Source: Dichotomicrobium sp964540795 (GTDB taxonomy: Bacteria > Pseudomonadota > Alphaproteobacteria > Rhizobiales > Rhodomicrobiaceae). From it: a stretch of DNA of 64,000 bases. Location of the stretch: NCBI GenBank assembly GCA_964540795.1, contig CAZINX010000010.1, positions 1-64,000 on the forward strand, in the 5' to 3' direction. The notes below the pieces were generated by a model. That model was not told the DNA's origin, did no database searches, and was given only the letters and a program-made list of their open reading frames with translations. This document shows, one piece after another, positions 17,275-26,050 of this stretch. Each line of letters opens with the position of its first letter. The first letter of the stretch is position 1. The translations under genes were made by a program, and so were the position numbers.

Positions 17275-17298
17275 AGTTAAGTTTAGCTAAACTCAACT
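17275..17298. promoter_or_regulatory. Palindromic candidate operator of the glp/dha operon
   Basis: AGTTAAGTTTAG and CTAAACTCAACT form a 24-bp inverted repeat with one mismatched pair and a perfect 14-bp core (17280-17293). It lies 103 bp upstream of the binding-protein ATG, in the AT-rich part of the 365-bp intergenic region 17173-17537 shared with the divergent pabB. Another TAAACT follows at about 17301. The rest of that region shows no gene or RNA. The binding factor is unknown. Confidence 0.5.
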
Positions 17299-17537
17299 TC
17301 TAAACTGTGTCAAGACGGCGCAGGGCGGGTCGCGCCGCGTCCCGCTTGGGGGGTCGTGCGCCGCGTTCCGGTTTCACGCGCTATTCCCCGGGCAGACATG
17401 ACGCGACAAAGGCGGCCGCCCGCGTTCGCTTGTAAGTCGCGAAGATTTCCGATTCAGTCGCAGCGGAAGCTGCGCCGGGTGCGCGCCTGTTCCACGAGAG
17501 TCGTAATCAGAGCGAGAACCGACAGCCGGGCCAGCCG

Positions 17538-18680
17538 ATGACGCCGCTCATTCTTTTCGACCAAGGGCCCGGCGGGCGCCCCGAGATGTTTCGCGAGCCA
17601 CTTCGCATCATCGAGGCGTATTCGTCCGAGGCGGTTGCGCCGGCCTTCTCGGCGATCGAGCAGGCGCGCTCGCACGGCCATTGGCTCGCCGGCTTTGCAA
17701 GCTACGAGCTTGGCTATGTGCTCGAACCGGGTCTGCGCGACCTGCTGCCGCCCCAGCGGCGGACGCCGCTCTTGCGCTTCGGCGTGTTCGATGCGCCCGT
17801 CTCGGCTGCTCCCCTGGACCAGATCATCGCCTGCGAAGAGGGCGCGGCCACACTCCGGGACGCTGTCTGTGACTGGTCGCGCGCAGACTATGCCGACGCC
17901 TTCGATGTCATTCGCGCCGGGATCGCGGCGGGCGATTACTATCAGGTCAATCTGACCATGCAGCTGCGGATGCGCCTTGAGGGCAACCCGCTGGGGCTGT
18001 ACGGCGCACTCAGGCGGCACAGCCCGGTCACGCACGGCGCATACGTCGATCTGGGCGCGCCGATCCTCCTTTCGCGCTCCCCAGAGCTGTTCTTCGAGAT
18101 CACAGCCGATGGGCTGATCAGAACCGTGCCGATGAAAGGCACCGCGCCGCGCGGGACAACGGCGGCGGAAGACGAGGCGCTGCGCGAGCGCCTGCACACG
18201 GACCCGAAGAACCGCGCCGAGAACCTCATGATCGTCGATCTGCTGCGCAACGATATCTCGCGGGTCGCGGAACTCGGGACGGTGCACGTACCGAAGCTGT
18301 TCGCGGTGGAGAGCTATCAGACCGTCCACCAGATGGTGTCCTGCGTCGCCGCGCGGCTGCGGCCCGACGCCGGCATCGGGGAGGTGTTCGCCAGCCTGTT
18401 CCCGTGCGGTTCGGTGACGGGCGCGCCGAAGATCGCGGCGATGCGCGCGATCCGCGATGTCGAGATCGGCCCGCGCGAAGCCTATTGCGGCGCGATCGGC
18501 TGGCTGGCACCGGATGGCCGGGCCCGCTTTAATGTCGCGATCCGCACGCTGGTGCATTACGGCAATGACGAGGTCGTGCTGAACGTCGGCGGCGGCGTCG
18601 TCGCGGACAGCACGGCGGACAGCGAGTACGAGGAAGCGCTATGGAAGACCCGGTTCGCGATCGGCCTCCCGCAGAGCTGA
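17538..18680 (+). CDS. pabB: Aminodeoxychorismate synthase component I
   Basis: A 380-residue chorismate-utilising enzyme that makes 4-amino-4-deoxychorismate for p-aminobenzoate and folate. Core motifs include YYQVNLT, the lysine in TVPMKGTAPRG, RAENLMIVDLLRNDI, and CGSVTGAPKIAAM. The PMKGT lysine separates PabB from anthranilate synthase. It is shorter than TrpE because the N-terminal domain is reduced. It overlaps the next gene, a class IV aminotransferase-like lyase, by 40 bp, the usual PabB-PabC pairing. Confidence 0.92.
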   Translation: MTPLILFDQGPGGRPEMFREPLRIIEAYSSEAVAPAFSAIEQARSHGHWLAGFASYELGYVLEPGLRDLLPPQRRTPLLRFGVFDAPVSAAPLDQIIACEEGAATLRDAVCDWSRADYADAFDVIRAGIAAGDYYQVNLTMQLRMRLEGNPLGLYGALRRHSPVTHGAYVDLGAPILLSRSPELFFEITADGLIRTVPMKGTAPRGTTAAEDEALRERLHTDPKNRAENLMIVDLLRNDISRVAELGTVHVPKLFAVESYQTVHQMVSCVAARLRPDAGIGEVFASLFPCGSVTGAPKIAAMRAIRDVEIGPREAYCGAIGWLAPDGRARFNVAIRTLVHYGNDEVVLNVGGGVVADSTADSEYEEALWKTRFAIGLPQS

Positions 18681-19312
18681 AGGTCATCGAGACGATGCGC
18701 TGGGACCGTGCGCAGGGCTTTTCGCGGCTGGACCGGCATCTTGCGCGCTGCGCCGCAACTTGCGAGCAGTTCGGCATCCCGTTCGATGCAGAGGCCGTGC
18801 GCGCCGCCCTCGACCGCACAGCGACCGGCGAACATATGCGTGTGCGTCTGACCATCAACCTGAGCGGGCACATTGCGGTGAGCGCGACGGAAATTCCTGC
18901 GGAGCGCCCGCCCGAGCCGTGGCGCATCGCCCTGTCAGAGCACCGGCTGCGCGCAGGCGACCCGTGGCTGCGGGTCAAGACGACCCAGCGCAGCCTCTAT
19001 GACCGTGCGCGCCGCGACTTGCCGGCGCACCTCGACGAAATCATCTTCGCCAATGAGCGCGGCGAGGTTTGCGAGGGCACGATCACCAACCTGTTCTTCG
19101 ACTTCGGCGACGGGCTGGTGACGCCGCCGCTGTCTTCCGGCGTGCTGCCGGGCGTGCTGCGCGCGGAGTTGCTCGCAAGCGGCAAATGCCGCGAACGCGT
19201 GGTCACCCTCGCCGATCTGCGCAACGCGGACGCCATTTGGGCGGGTAATTCAGTGCGCGGCCTGATCCGCTGCCATCTGGTTCGCCAAACGGCTGTCGCG
19301 CCGCGCACGTGA
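18641..19312 (+). CDS. Class IV aminotransferase-like protein, probable aminodeoxychorismate lyase
   Basis: A 223-residue fold-type IV PLP protein. The lysine in RVKTTQRSLYD is the expected PLP-binding residue, and GEVCEGTITNLFF and SSGVLPGVLRAELL are family motifs. It would convert aminodeoxychorismate to p-aminobenzoate and pyruvate. A GAGGAA site 6 nt upstream supports the start inside pabB. The 40-bp overlap suggests coupled translation. It is short for a stand-alone PabC (about 270 residues), but this size is normal for the domain paired with PabB in alphaproteobacteria. Confidence 0.85.
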   Translation: MEDPVRDRPPAELKVIETMRWDRAQGFSRLDRHLARCAATCEQFGIPFDAEAVRAALDRTATGEHMRVRLTINLSGHIAVSATEIPAERPPEPWRIALSEHRLRAGDPWLRVKTTQRSLYDRARRDLPAHLDEIIFANERGEVCEGTITNLFFDFGDGLVTPPLSSGVLPGVLRAELLASGKCRERVVTLADLRNADAIWAGNSVRGLIRCHLVRQTAVAPRT

Positions 19313-19537
19313 TCCGCCCGCGGGATGGGACGGCAAATCACGGCAAAAGCAGAGACCGCTCACGCCACGCTTATGACTGGCAGGCAATAGTTTTGTTGGG
19401 AAACGTAGTTTGTCTCGCACAACAGTCTTTGGTTAACTTGGCGAGGGTTCGTAGTGCTGAGGCTTGTCTTTCCACCCTGGGCGATGTCCGGTTTTCTGCG
19501 CTGCCCATCGACAAAAACCTACCAAGGAAGCATCAAG

Positions 19538-20557
19538 ATGCGTGTTTTTGCCTTTCTCATCCGATTTGTTCTTTGCGCGGCCGCTGCATTGGGGGTGGCG
19601 GCGGGAGCTGTCATCGGGACCGCGAACGCCCGGGAGCCGGGGAACGGCGACAAGATCAACATGGCGCGGCCCACATGGGACACCGGCTGGTTCCAGGCCG
19701 AGGTCTACAAGCAGTTGCTCGAAAAGCTTGGCTATGAGGTCGGGGAGTTCGAGACTCTCGATAACCCGGTCTTCTACCGGGCCGTCGGGCTGGGCGATGT
19801 GGACCTGTGGGTGAATGCGTGGTTCCCGTTCGCCGAGGTCTACGAGGACGCCTACAAGGGCCGCGCCAGCAAAACTGGCTACGTCGCAAAAGGCGGCGCC
19901 ATGCAGGGCTACCTCGTCGACAAGGCATCCGCGGAAAAGTTCGGCATCACCAACATCGACGATTTCAGGAAGCCGGAGATCAGGGAAGCCTTCGATTCCA
20001 ATGGCGATGGCAAGGCCGATCTTGTCGCCTGCCCGCCGGGCTGGAGTTGCGAGCTGAGGATCGCCGAGCACCTGGACGCGCTCGACCTGCGCGATCACAT
20101 CAATCCGATCAAGGCCGGCTATACCTCGGCGATGGCCGATGCGCTGGGCCGCTACAAGGCGGGCGAGCCGATCCTGTTCTACACCTGGACGCCGAACTGG
20201 ACGGTCGGCATCTTGAAGCCGGGCACGGATGTGGTCTGGATCGAAATGCCCAACGCAACGGAAGAAACCACGCACACCAATATCGAGGGCTGCGTGAACG
20301 ATCCGTGCGCGCTGGGCTGGGAAGCCAACGATATCCGTCCACTGGCAAACAACGATTTCCTCGCGGCGAATCCGGCGGCCCAGACATTGCTGGAAGAGGC
20401 GCGCATCCCCGTCGCGGACATTTTCGCGCAGAACGCGAGGATGCGTGACGGCGAGGACGAGCCGGAAGACATCGTGCGCCACGCAAGCGAGTGGATCGAA
20501 GCCAACGCCGAACAGGTGAACGGCTGGCTGGAGGCGGCCCGCGCCAGCGCGCGGTGA
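19538..20557 (+). CDS. Glycine betaine/proline betaine-binding protein (ProX-like)
   Basis: A 339-residue periplasmic binding protein with a signal peptide ending near GTANA and an AAGGAAG site 8 nt upstream. Aromatic clusters that cage quaternary ammonium groups are visible: PTWDTGWFQ, LWVNAWFPF and FYTWTPNW. The pair of cysteines in ACPPGWSCEL and the preceding SNGDGKADL are shared with E. coli ProX. It should bind glycine betaine or a similar osmolyte. No ProV or ProW gene is beside it, so it must use a transporter encoded elsewhere. Confidence 0.88.
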   Translation: MRVFAFLIRFVLCAAAALGVAAGAVIGTANAREPGNGDKINMARPTWDTGWFQAEVYKQLLEKLGYEVGEFETLDNPVFYRAVGLGDVDLWVNAWFPFAEVYEDAYKGRASKTGYVAKGGAMQGYLVDKASAEKFGITNIDDFRKPEIREAFDSNGDGKADLVACPPGWSCELRIAEHLDALDLRDHINPIKAGYTSAMADALGRYKAGEPILFYTWTPNWTVGILKPGTDVVWIEMPNATEETTHTNIEGCVNDPCALGWEANDIRPLANNDFLAANPAAQTLLEEARIPVADIFAQNARMRDGEDEPEDIVRHASEWIEANAEQVNGWLEAARASAR

Positions 20558-20755
20558 GCATCGCGGCTTGGCTTGCGCGCGATGTCACGGGCAGGCATCG
20601 CGCGGAGCCACGCAGTCGCGAGACGGGGTGACCGGCTGCGGCGGGCCGCCCCTTCTGCCTGCGCCGGGCTGCTGCTCGATCGCTCCGCGCGCCTGCCCCT
20701 GTATTGGCGATGGCGGCTGGCGCTGCGAGACGTTGCCGTTACTCATGTCACAGCA

Positions 20756-20790
20756 TTGACATTTTATTCCCGAGAGCGCAGGTAGGTTAT
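20756..20790 (+). promoter_or_regulatory. Possible promoter of the ferric permease gene
   Basis: A perfect TTGACA (20756-20761) lies 38 bp before the permease start; the -10 side is weak (around TAGGTTAT). The 242-bp gap from 20558 holds no other recognisable gene. Confidence 0.3.
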
Positions 20791-20799
20791 CGAAAAACG

Positions 20800-22617
20800 A
20801 TGACCGAAAACGCCCCTCGCCGCCTGACATGGATTTTTGTCGTGATGTGCGTCGCGCCGATGATCGCGGCGGCGCTGGCGGCTGTCGTGGGCGATCTGGA
20901 CGCCTGGCGCAATGTCTTGTCCACGGTCCTTCCGAACGACGCTTACAACACGCTGCTATTCCTCGTCGGCGGCATATCGACCGCGGTAATCGGACGCAGC
21001 GCGAAAAGTCCGTGGATGGCCCTTGGGCTTCTGGTGGCCGCGATTTGCCTGCTGCCGCACGCGGCGGTCCTGATCGCGGCGCTGTCGGGGTCGCTGGATA
21101 CGCTGCAAAGCCTTGCTGAAACCGTGTTGTGGCGGTTCACGTCAGCCACGCTCGCGCTGGTGTTGCTGGTCGGGATCGGGACCTTCGTCATCGGCACCGC
21201 AACGGCGTGGCTGGTCACGATGACTGAGTTTCCGGGCCGCCGCGTGTTCGAGGTCCTGTTGGTGCTCCCCCTCGCCTTTCCGGCTTATGTGATGGCCTAT
21301 GCCTATACGCATATGCTGGACCATCCGGGCATCGTTCAGACCACGCTGCGCGACGTCATGGGCTGGGGCCCGCGCGAATACTGGTTCCCGGAGGTGCGCT
21401 CACTGGGCGGCGCGGCGGTGATGCTCACGCTGGTTTTGTATCCCTACGTTTACCTGCTGGCCCGCGCTGCGTTTCTGGCCCAATCGGCAACCACATTTCA
21501 CGCCGCGCGCGCGTTGGGTCGCACGCCCATGCAGGCGTTTTTCGCTGTATCGCTCCCGATGGCCCGCCCTGCGATTGCCGCCGGGGTGCTCCTGGCCGCG
21601 ATGGAGACGATCGCGGACTATGGCACGGTCGCCTTTTTCGGCGTGCAGACCTTTGCCACCGGCATTTATCAAAGCTGGATTTCATTTTCGGATCGGGGCG
21701 CGGCGGCGCAGCTTGCGCTTGGCCTGTTGACCTTCGCCTTGTTGCTGGCCGCCCTGGAACGGACCACGCGCGGCGGAGCGCGCTATCACGCTGGACGGCG
21801 GCAAGAGGCGCTGAACAGGTTCAACCTCCACGGCGCGGGCCGTTGGTTGGCGATTGCCGCCTGCCTGTTCCCCGTGCTGGCGGGGGTGATCGTGCCGGTG
21901 TTCGCCCTGTTCGCGATGGGATTGGCATCCGAACAGAACCTGCTGTCGGACAGGTACCTGCATTTCATCCGAAATTCGCTGGTGCTCGCGAGCGTCGCAT
22001 CGGTGGTGACCGTGTCTGCGGCGATGCTGCTGGTGACGCTCTATCGCCTTTACGAGGGGCGCGTGACCTCGACCGCGCTGTATATCGCGCGGCTGGGCTA
22101 TGCGGTGCCGGGCGGCGTGATCGCCGTGGGGCTGCTGGTGCCAGGCGCTGCGCTGGACAATCGCATTGACGCGTTCATGGAGGCGCAATTCGGGATCGAC
22201 ACAGGGCTGCTGCTGACCGGGTCCATCTGGATGCTGGTCATGGCCTACATGATCCGGTTTCTTGCCGCCGCCATTGGCGCTTACGAAGGCGGGATGGCGG
22301 TTGTTTCGCCGAATGTGGACGCGGTGGCGCGCGTGTTGGGGCAAGGCGTCAGCGGTCTGGTCCGGCGGGTGCATGTGCCAATCCTGTGGTCATCCATCCT
22401 GACCGCCGCGCTGATTGTGTTCGTCGATGTGATGAAGGAGCTGCCCGCAACGCTGATCATGCGGCCGTTCAACTATGACACGCTGGCCGTGCAGGCATTC
22501 CGGCTTGCTTCCGACGAACGGTTGCGAGGCGCAGCGGTGCCGTCTCTCGTGCTGGTCGGAATCGGATTGTTGCCGGTTCTGATCCTGTGCCGCCAGGTCG
22601 CGCGCAAGAGCGACTGA
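20800..22617 (+). CDS. Ferric iron ABC transporter permease (FbpB type)
   Basis: A 605-residue fused double permease. Each half has its own permease core; motifs FPGRRVFEVLLVLPLAFPAY, ARALGRTPMQAFFAVSLPMA and ARVLGQGVSGLVRRVHVPIL (EAA-like loops) are typical of FbpB/AfuB. It would pass Fe3+ from the binding protein encoded convergently at 22.9-23.9 kb. The N-terminus is longer than usual: the first helix pair (residues of about 10-60) looks like a degenerate copy of the next one (about 75-140). No FbpC ATPase lies nearby. Confidence 0.88.
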   Translation: MTENAPRRLTWIFVVMCVAPMIAAALAAVVGDLDAWRNVLSTVLPNDAYNTLLFLVGGISTAVIGRSAKSPWMALGLLVAAICLLPHAAVLIAALSGSLDTLQSLAETVLWRFTSATLALVLLVGIGTFVIGTATAWLVTMTEFPGRRVFEVLLVLPLAFPAYVMAYAYTHMLDHPGIVQTTLRDVMGWGPREYWFPEVRSLGGAAVMLTLVLYPYVYLLARAAFLAQSATTFHAARALGRTPMQAFFAVSLPMARPAIAAGVLLAAMETIADYGTVAFFGVQTFATGIYQSWISFSDRGAAAQLALGLLTFALLLAALERTTRGGARYHAGRRQEALNRFNLHGAGRWLAIAACLFPVLAGVIVPVFALFAMGLASEQNLLSDRYLHFIRNSLVLASVASVVTVSAAMLLVTLYRLYEGRVTSTALYIARLGYAVPGGVIAVGLLVPGAALDNRIDAFMEAQFGIDTGLLLTGSIWMLVMAYMIRFLAAAIGAYEGGMAVVSPNVDAVARVLGQGVSGLVRRVHVPILWSSILTAALIVFVDVMKELPATLIMRPFNYDTLAVQAFRLASDERLRGAAVPSLVLVGIGLLPVLILCRQVARKSD

Positions 22618-22618
22618 A

Positions 22619-22797
22619 GCGCTTTCCCATCGGACCGAGACGGCTCGAAAACCCGTCTTTGCGAGACTTGATCCGACAACCCGGCCTTTAAAGCCGACAG
22701 CTCCGATTCTGGATGCCCATGTTCCTCGGGTCACGCCCCAGAACAGCCAAGCACGGGCATGAGGCGGCCCGAACTGATTGGCAAGCGCTCTGGTTCT
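22619..22797. repeat. Degenerate composite palindromic repeat
   Basis: The intergenic stretch between the convergent permease and ferric-binding genes carries GCGCTTTCCCATCGG near its left end, ACTTGATCCGACAACCCGG in the middle, GGATGCCCATG, then GCACGGGCATGAG, and GAACTGATTGGCAAGCGC at the right. These parts occur in the same order in the better preserved copy at 36092-36232, so this looks like an old copy of the same element. Confidence 0.5.
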
Positions 22798-22846
22798 TTG
22801 GCTGGGTGAAGAAGAAGGGGCTTGCGAGGCCGTGCCCTGCTCATGG

Positions 22847-22874
22847 AAAAGGGGGCGTCGCGGCGGACGCCCCC
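22847..22874 (-). terminator. Rho-independent terminator of the ferric-binding gene
   Basis: GGGGGCGTC and GACGCCCCC form a perfect 9-bp stem with a 6-nt loop; on the minus strand the stem is followed by TTTT (complement of 22847-22850). It lies 24 bp after the stop of the ferric-binding protein gene. Confidence 0.7.
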
Positions 22875-22898
22875 TCATAGCGGACGAGACAGGCTGAC

Positions 22899-23939
22899 TT
22901 ACTCCCAGCCGGCCTCGTTGAGCACGCGGGTCGCCGCCTCGATGTGATCCGCGATCTTGGACAGCTCGATCGTGTCGGGGCGGAAGAAGCCAAGCTCCGC
23001 GACGGACGGCGCGAGCGCCACGCCAGCCACTGCCGGATACTCGTCATTGCCCGCCGAGAAGTATTCCTGCGCCTGGTCGGAGGCGAGGTATTCGAGGAAC
23101 GCGATGGCATTCTCGCGGTTCGGCGCATTGGCCGCGACCCCGCCGCCGGAGATGTTCATGTGCGCGCCGATGGAGTCCTGGTTGGGGAAGACCCAGCCGA
23201 TATTCTCGCGCGCCTCTGCCGGCAGGCCGTCCACATCCTTGCGGATGGAGCGGGCGAAGTAATAGGTGTTGGACATCGCGATGTCGCACTCGCCCGAGGC
23301 GATGCCGCGAAGCTGGTCTGTATCGCCGCCCTGCGGGTCGCGCGCGAAATTCTCGACGACGCCGTTCGCCCAGTCCTGCACGGCCTCTTCGCCGAGATGC
23401 GCAATGAGGGCCGCCGTGATGTTCTGGGTGTAAACGTTGGTCGAGGAGCGGATGCAGACCATGCCCTCGTACTGGTCATCGGCCAGCGCCTGATAGGTCA
23501 GCGGCGGGTTCTCGACATCGTTCTTGTCATAGAACAGGATGCGCGCACGCTGCGAGAAGGCGAACCACTGGTTGTCCTGGTCCTGCAGGTACTCGGGGAT
23601 CCGGCTCTCCAGAACCTCGCTCTCGACCGGCTGCAGCAGGCCCTTCTGTTTGGCGCGCGTCAGGCGCACGGTGTCGACCGTCAGGAAGACGTCCGCCGGC
23701 GAGTTCTCGCCTTCGCTCTCCATTCGGGCGATTAACTCATCGGCGCCGGCCTCGATCCGGTTGATCGTGATGCCGGTCATTTCCTCGAAATCGGAATAGA
23801 GCCGCTCGTCAGTATCGTAGTGGCGCGAGGAGTAGAGGTTGAGTTCGCCGTCGGCCGAAGCCGGAGCCGGCATGGCGACCGAAACGGCCATGGCCGCGAG
23901 GGCGCAGCCTGCGATGCGCCCGAAGTATTCACTTCGCAT
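22899..23939 (-). CDS. Ferric iron-binding periplasmic protein (FbpA/FutA type)
   Basis: A 346-residue protein with a signal peptide ending APASA. The mature chain starts GELNLYSSRHYDTDERLYS, as in FutA/FbpA proteins, and contains the adjacent iron-binding tyrosines in AMSNTYYFARS. GGAGGAAG precedes the ATG at 23939. It should deliver Fe3+ to the convergent FbpB-type permease; the two genes share a terminator region rather than an operon. An ICE-like motif upstream suggests control by iron. Confidence 0.9.
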   Translation of the reverse strand: MRSEYFGRIAGCALAAMAVSVAMPAPASADGELNLYSSRHYDTDERLYSDFEEMTGITINRIEAGADELIARMESEGENSPADVFLTVDTVRLTRAKQKGLLQPVESEVLESRIPEYLQDQDNQWFAFSQRARILFYDKNDVENPPLTYQALADDQYEGMVCIRSSTNVYTQNITAALIAHLGEEAVQDWANGVVENFARDPQGGDTDQLRGIASGECDIAMSNTYYFARSIRKDVDGLPAEARENIGWVFPNQDSIGAHMNISGGGVAANAPNRENAIAFLEYLASDQAQEYFSAGNDEYPAVAGVALAPSVAELGFFRPDTIELSKIADHIEAATRVLNEAGWE

Positions 23940-24105
23940 TTTCTTCCTCCAATCAACGGGAGTCAAAGTCCCGGAATTAGACTTGGTTGAGGAGATCAGA
24001 CTGGGCATGGCGTGTCCCGGATAGAGACTCACCGCCACCGCCCGCGCCGCATCAAAGCGGAGGGGTCCAGGCGAGTCAAACAGAAATTGACGTAAAAACA
24101 ATAAC

Positions 24106-24133
24106 TTAGAAGCACTATAATTCTAATTCTAAA
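24106..24133. promoter_or_regulatory. ICE-like iron-response motif upstream of the ferric-binding gene
   Basis: TTAGAA, 9 nt, then TTCTAATTCTAAA: half-sites like those of the Irr/ICE box (TTTAGAA-N3-TTCTAAA), though the spacing is not canonical. It lies about 165 bp upstream of the ferric-binding start. More TTAGA words occur at about 24246 and 24304. The surrounding 614-bp region (23940-24553) has no gene I can support. Confidence 0.4.
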
Positions 24134-24364
24134 GTGCGCAGCTCAGGAATTCGCAAGCCGCGTGAGCGGGAAGTCGAAGAGCGCCGGACGGCGCGGCGCG
24201 GCCCTCCGGCAGCGCGGCGATGCCAGCGGCCCCGCCAATCTACAATTAGAACAAATCCAAATCCTCGGCACGCGATGACTGGCTACTGCCGCTGGAATTA
24301 AACTTAGATCGAATCAAAATTTGGTCTATTGGAGCGAGACCGGGATCAATTGCTTAATCTCCAC

Positions 24365-24387
24365 TTGACGTCGCGACACCCCGTCAA
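24365..24387. promoter_or_regulatory. TTGACG...CGTCAA inverted repeat
   Basis: TTGACG and CGTCAA, 11 nt apart, form a symmetrical site of LysR-box size about 170 bp upstream of the Cys-rich gene and its LysR neighbour. TTGACG could also serve as a -35 element. Weak evidence. Confidence 0.25.
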
Positions 24388-24553
24388 TACCGTATTGCGG
24401 CGCTCGGGAATTCGGACGTCTGTAACGACATCCGATATCGGGCCCTTCAACCCCGGCTATTGGAGAGACCATGACCGTACTTCGCATTGCCGATCTCCGC
24501 CACGGCGCTCCGGTAACCTTGGCCCGCGGCGCACACATATGCGGGGCGCGTCC

Positions 24554-25087
24554 ATGACGCTGGTGAAAAGCAACCGCGCGCGCTCTCGCGGCCGTGGAAC
24601 AACGACCACTGGATCGATGCGCCCGCCGCTGCGCGAGCTTGCCGGACCCGAACGCCTTACGGGCCTCGGTTTTCGCTGCTGGCTCGCGGGGCAACAGAAC
24701 GGCCGGTTGACCTGCTGGGAAGACGCCTGGAACCTCTACGCGCGCGAGCTTGGGCCGGAAGCAGCGCGCGGCGCGATCCGCGATCTGTCGTCCTGGGTGA
24801 GCGCGGTGAGCGGCCAAGCCCGGCGCCCGATCCGCATCTGCCCGGCGGGGTGCGAGCGCTTCGCCTATGACGAATGCCTGGCGGTGTCGATGATCGCCGC
24901 GGCCCAGCATGATTGCCCGGCCATCAAAGCCTGCGCGTATGCGCTCCTGGGCGCGCAGCCGTTCGACGAGGTGATCGCCAGCGCGGCGCGCTTCGCCGCC
25001 TGCCTGCGCGAGAACCGGGTCCTGCTCGGGCGCGGCCCGCTCGTCGATCCTCTGCCCGGCGAAGCGGGCGGCGGCATGATCCATTAG
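24554..25087 (+). CDS. Cysteine-rich protein of unknown function next to a LysR regulator
   Basis: A 177-residue protein I do not recognise. It has a basic, disordered start (residues 1-25), then eight cysteines, including CPAGC followed by DECLAVSMIAAAQHDCPAIKAC. The spacing and the conserved-looking WEDAWNLYARELG and AACLRENR suggest a small helical metal-binding or redox domain. No signal peptide or membrane helix is seen. The start is uncertain: ATG 24539 is in frame as well. Its stop lies 8 bp before the LysR start, so the two probably form an operon. Confidence 0.6.
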   Translation: MTLVKSNRARSRGRGTTTTGSMRPPLRELAGPERLTGLGFRCWLAGQQNGRLTCWEDAWNLYARELGPEAARGAIRDLSSWVSAVSGQARRPIRICPAGCERFAYDECLAVSMIAAAQHDCPAIKACAYALLGAQPFDEVIASAARFAACLRENRVLLGRGPLVDPLPGEAGGGMIH

Positions 25088-25095
25088 GCGGCCCC

Positions 25096-26016
25096 ATGCA
25101 CCTGCGCGAACTCGATGCCAATCTGGTCGTTATCCTGGACGCGCTGCTGCTTGAGGCCAGCGTGACGAAAGCCGCCGAGCGGCTGGGCCGCAGCCCCTCC
25201 GCCGTCAGCCATGCGCTCGCGCGGCTGCGCGAGGTGTTCAGCGACCCGCTGTTCGTGCGCGCCGGTCAGCGGCTGGTGCCGACCAGCCGGGCCACCCAGC
25301 TTGCGCCGACGGTGCATGTGATCGTGGCGGGGCTGGAGGGCCTGCTCAACAACGAGAGCGTTTTCGACCCCCGCGCCCAGGAGCGCAGCTTGACGCTCGC
25401 CTGTCGCGCCGAACTGGAGTTGACGTTACTCCCGGCGGTGCGCGCGGAACTGGACGCGCTGGCGCCCGGCGTGGCGCTCATCCGGCGCGACGGCGGCGAC
25501 GTCGTCGAGGCATTGCGCGGGGGACGGCTCGATCTGGCGATCATGGAGAGCACGGGGGACACAAGCGCCAAAGACATCTCGGCCGAGCATCTCTTCGATG
25601 AGCCCGTCATCGCGCTGACGCCACGGACGAATGGTGCGACTGTTCAGCCGCTGGCGCGCGACGATGCCCGCGCGGTTTTCGCCGATGCCGCGCAGGCCGC
25701 GCTGCTGTTCGACAAACAGGAAATGCCTCGCCCGGCAGGCCTCGAGCCAGTCGCCTCGCCGCTGATTGCAATTCATGCCGCGCTGGCTCGCCAGGCGATC
25801 GCGCTTGTGCCGGAGAGCGTCGGCGCGCTTGCGCAACGGCATATGGGTTTGCGGCCTATCCCCGCCGATTTTGCGCTGCCCTCTGTCGCCCATCGGATGA
25901 TGTGGCATCTGAGCATGGAGCGCGATGCCTGCCATGCCTGGGTGCGCGAGCGGCTGCGGCGCTGCGCGGATATCCATGGGACGCCCACGGAACCCGCTCA
26001 GGCCGCAATCGCGTAG
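25096..26016 (+). CDS. LysR-family transcriptional regulator
   Basis: A 306-residue regulator. The N-terminal helix-turn-helix (SVTKAAERLGRSPSAVSHAL, about residues 24-43) is canonical for LysR, followed by LREVFSDPLFVRAG. The NodD-like start MHLRELDANLVVILDALL is typical of the NodD/LinR branch. The C-terminal periplasmic-binding-like domain is complete. Targets are not evident; the co-transcribed Cys-rich gene is the best candidate partner. Confidence 0.88.
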   Translation: MHLRELDANLVVILDALLLEASVTKAAERLGRSPSAVSHALARLREVFSDPLFVRAGQRLVPTSRATQLAPTVHVIVAGLEGLLNNESVFDPRAQERSLTLACRAELELTLLPAVRAELDALAPGVALIRRDGGDVVEALRGGRLDLAIMESTGDTSAKDISAEHLFDEPVIALTPRTNGATVQPLARDDARAVFADAAQAALLFDKQEMPRPAGLEPVASPLIAIHAALARQAIALVPESVGALAQRHMGLRPIPADFALPSVAHRMMWHLSMERDACHAWVRERLRRCADIHGTPTEPAQAAIA

Positions 26017-26018
26017 AA

Positions 26019-26045
26019 GCGCCGGCCCGGATCAAGGACCGGCGC
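26019..26045. terminator. Hairpin between convergent genes
   Basis: GCGCCGG and CCGGCGC, 13 nt apart, form a strong GC stem between the LysR gene and the convergent small periplasmic gene. No T-run follows, so termination is uncertain. Confidence 0.35.
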
Positions 26046-26050
26046 AGCGC

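Noticed and set aside
19433..20482. 349-codon minus-strand frame
   Set aside because: Antisense to the ProX-like gene; no motifs.
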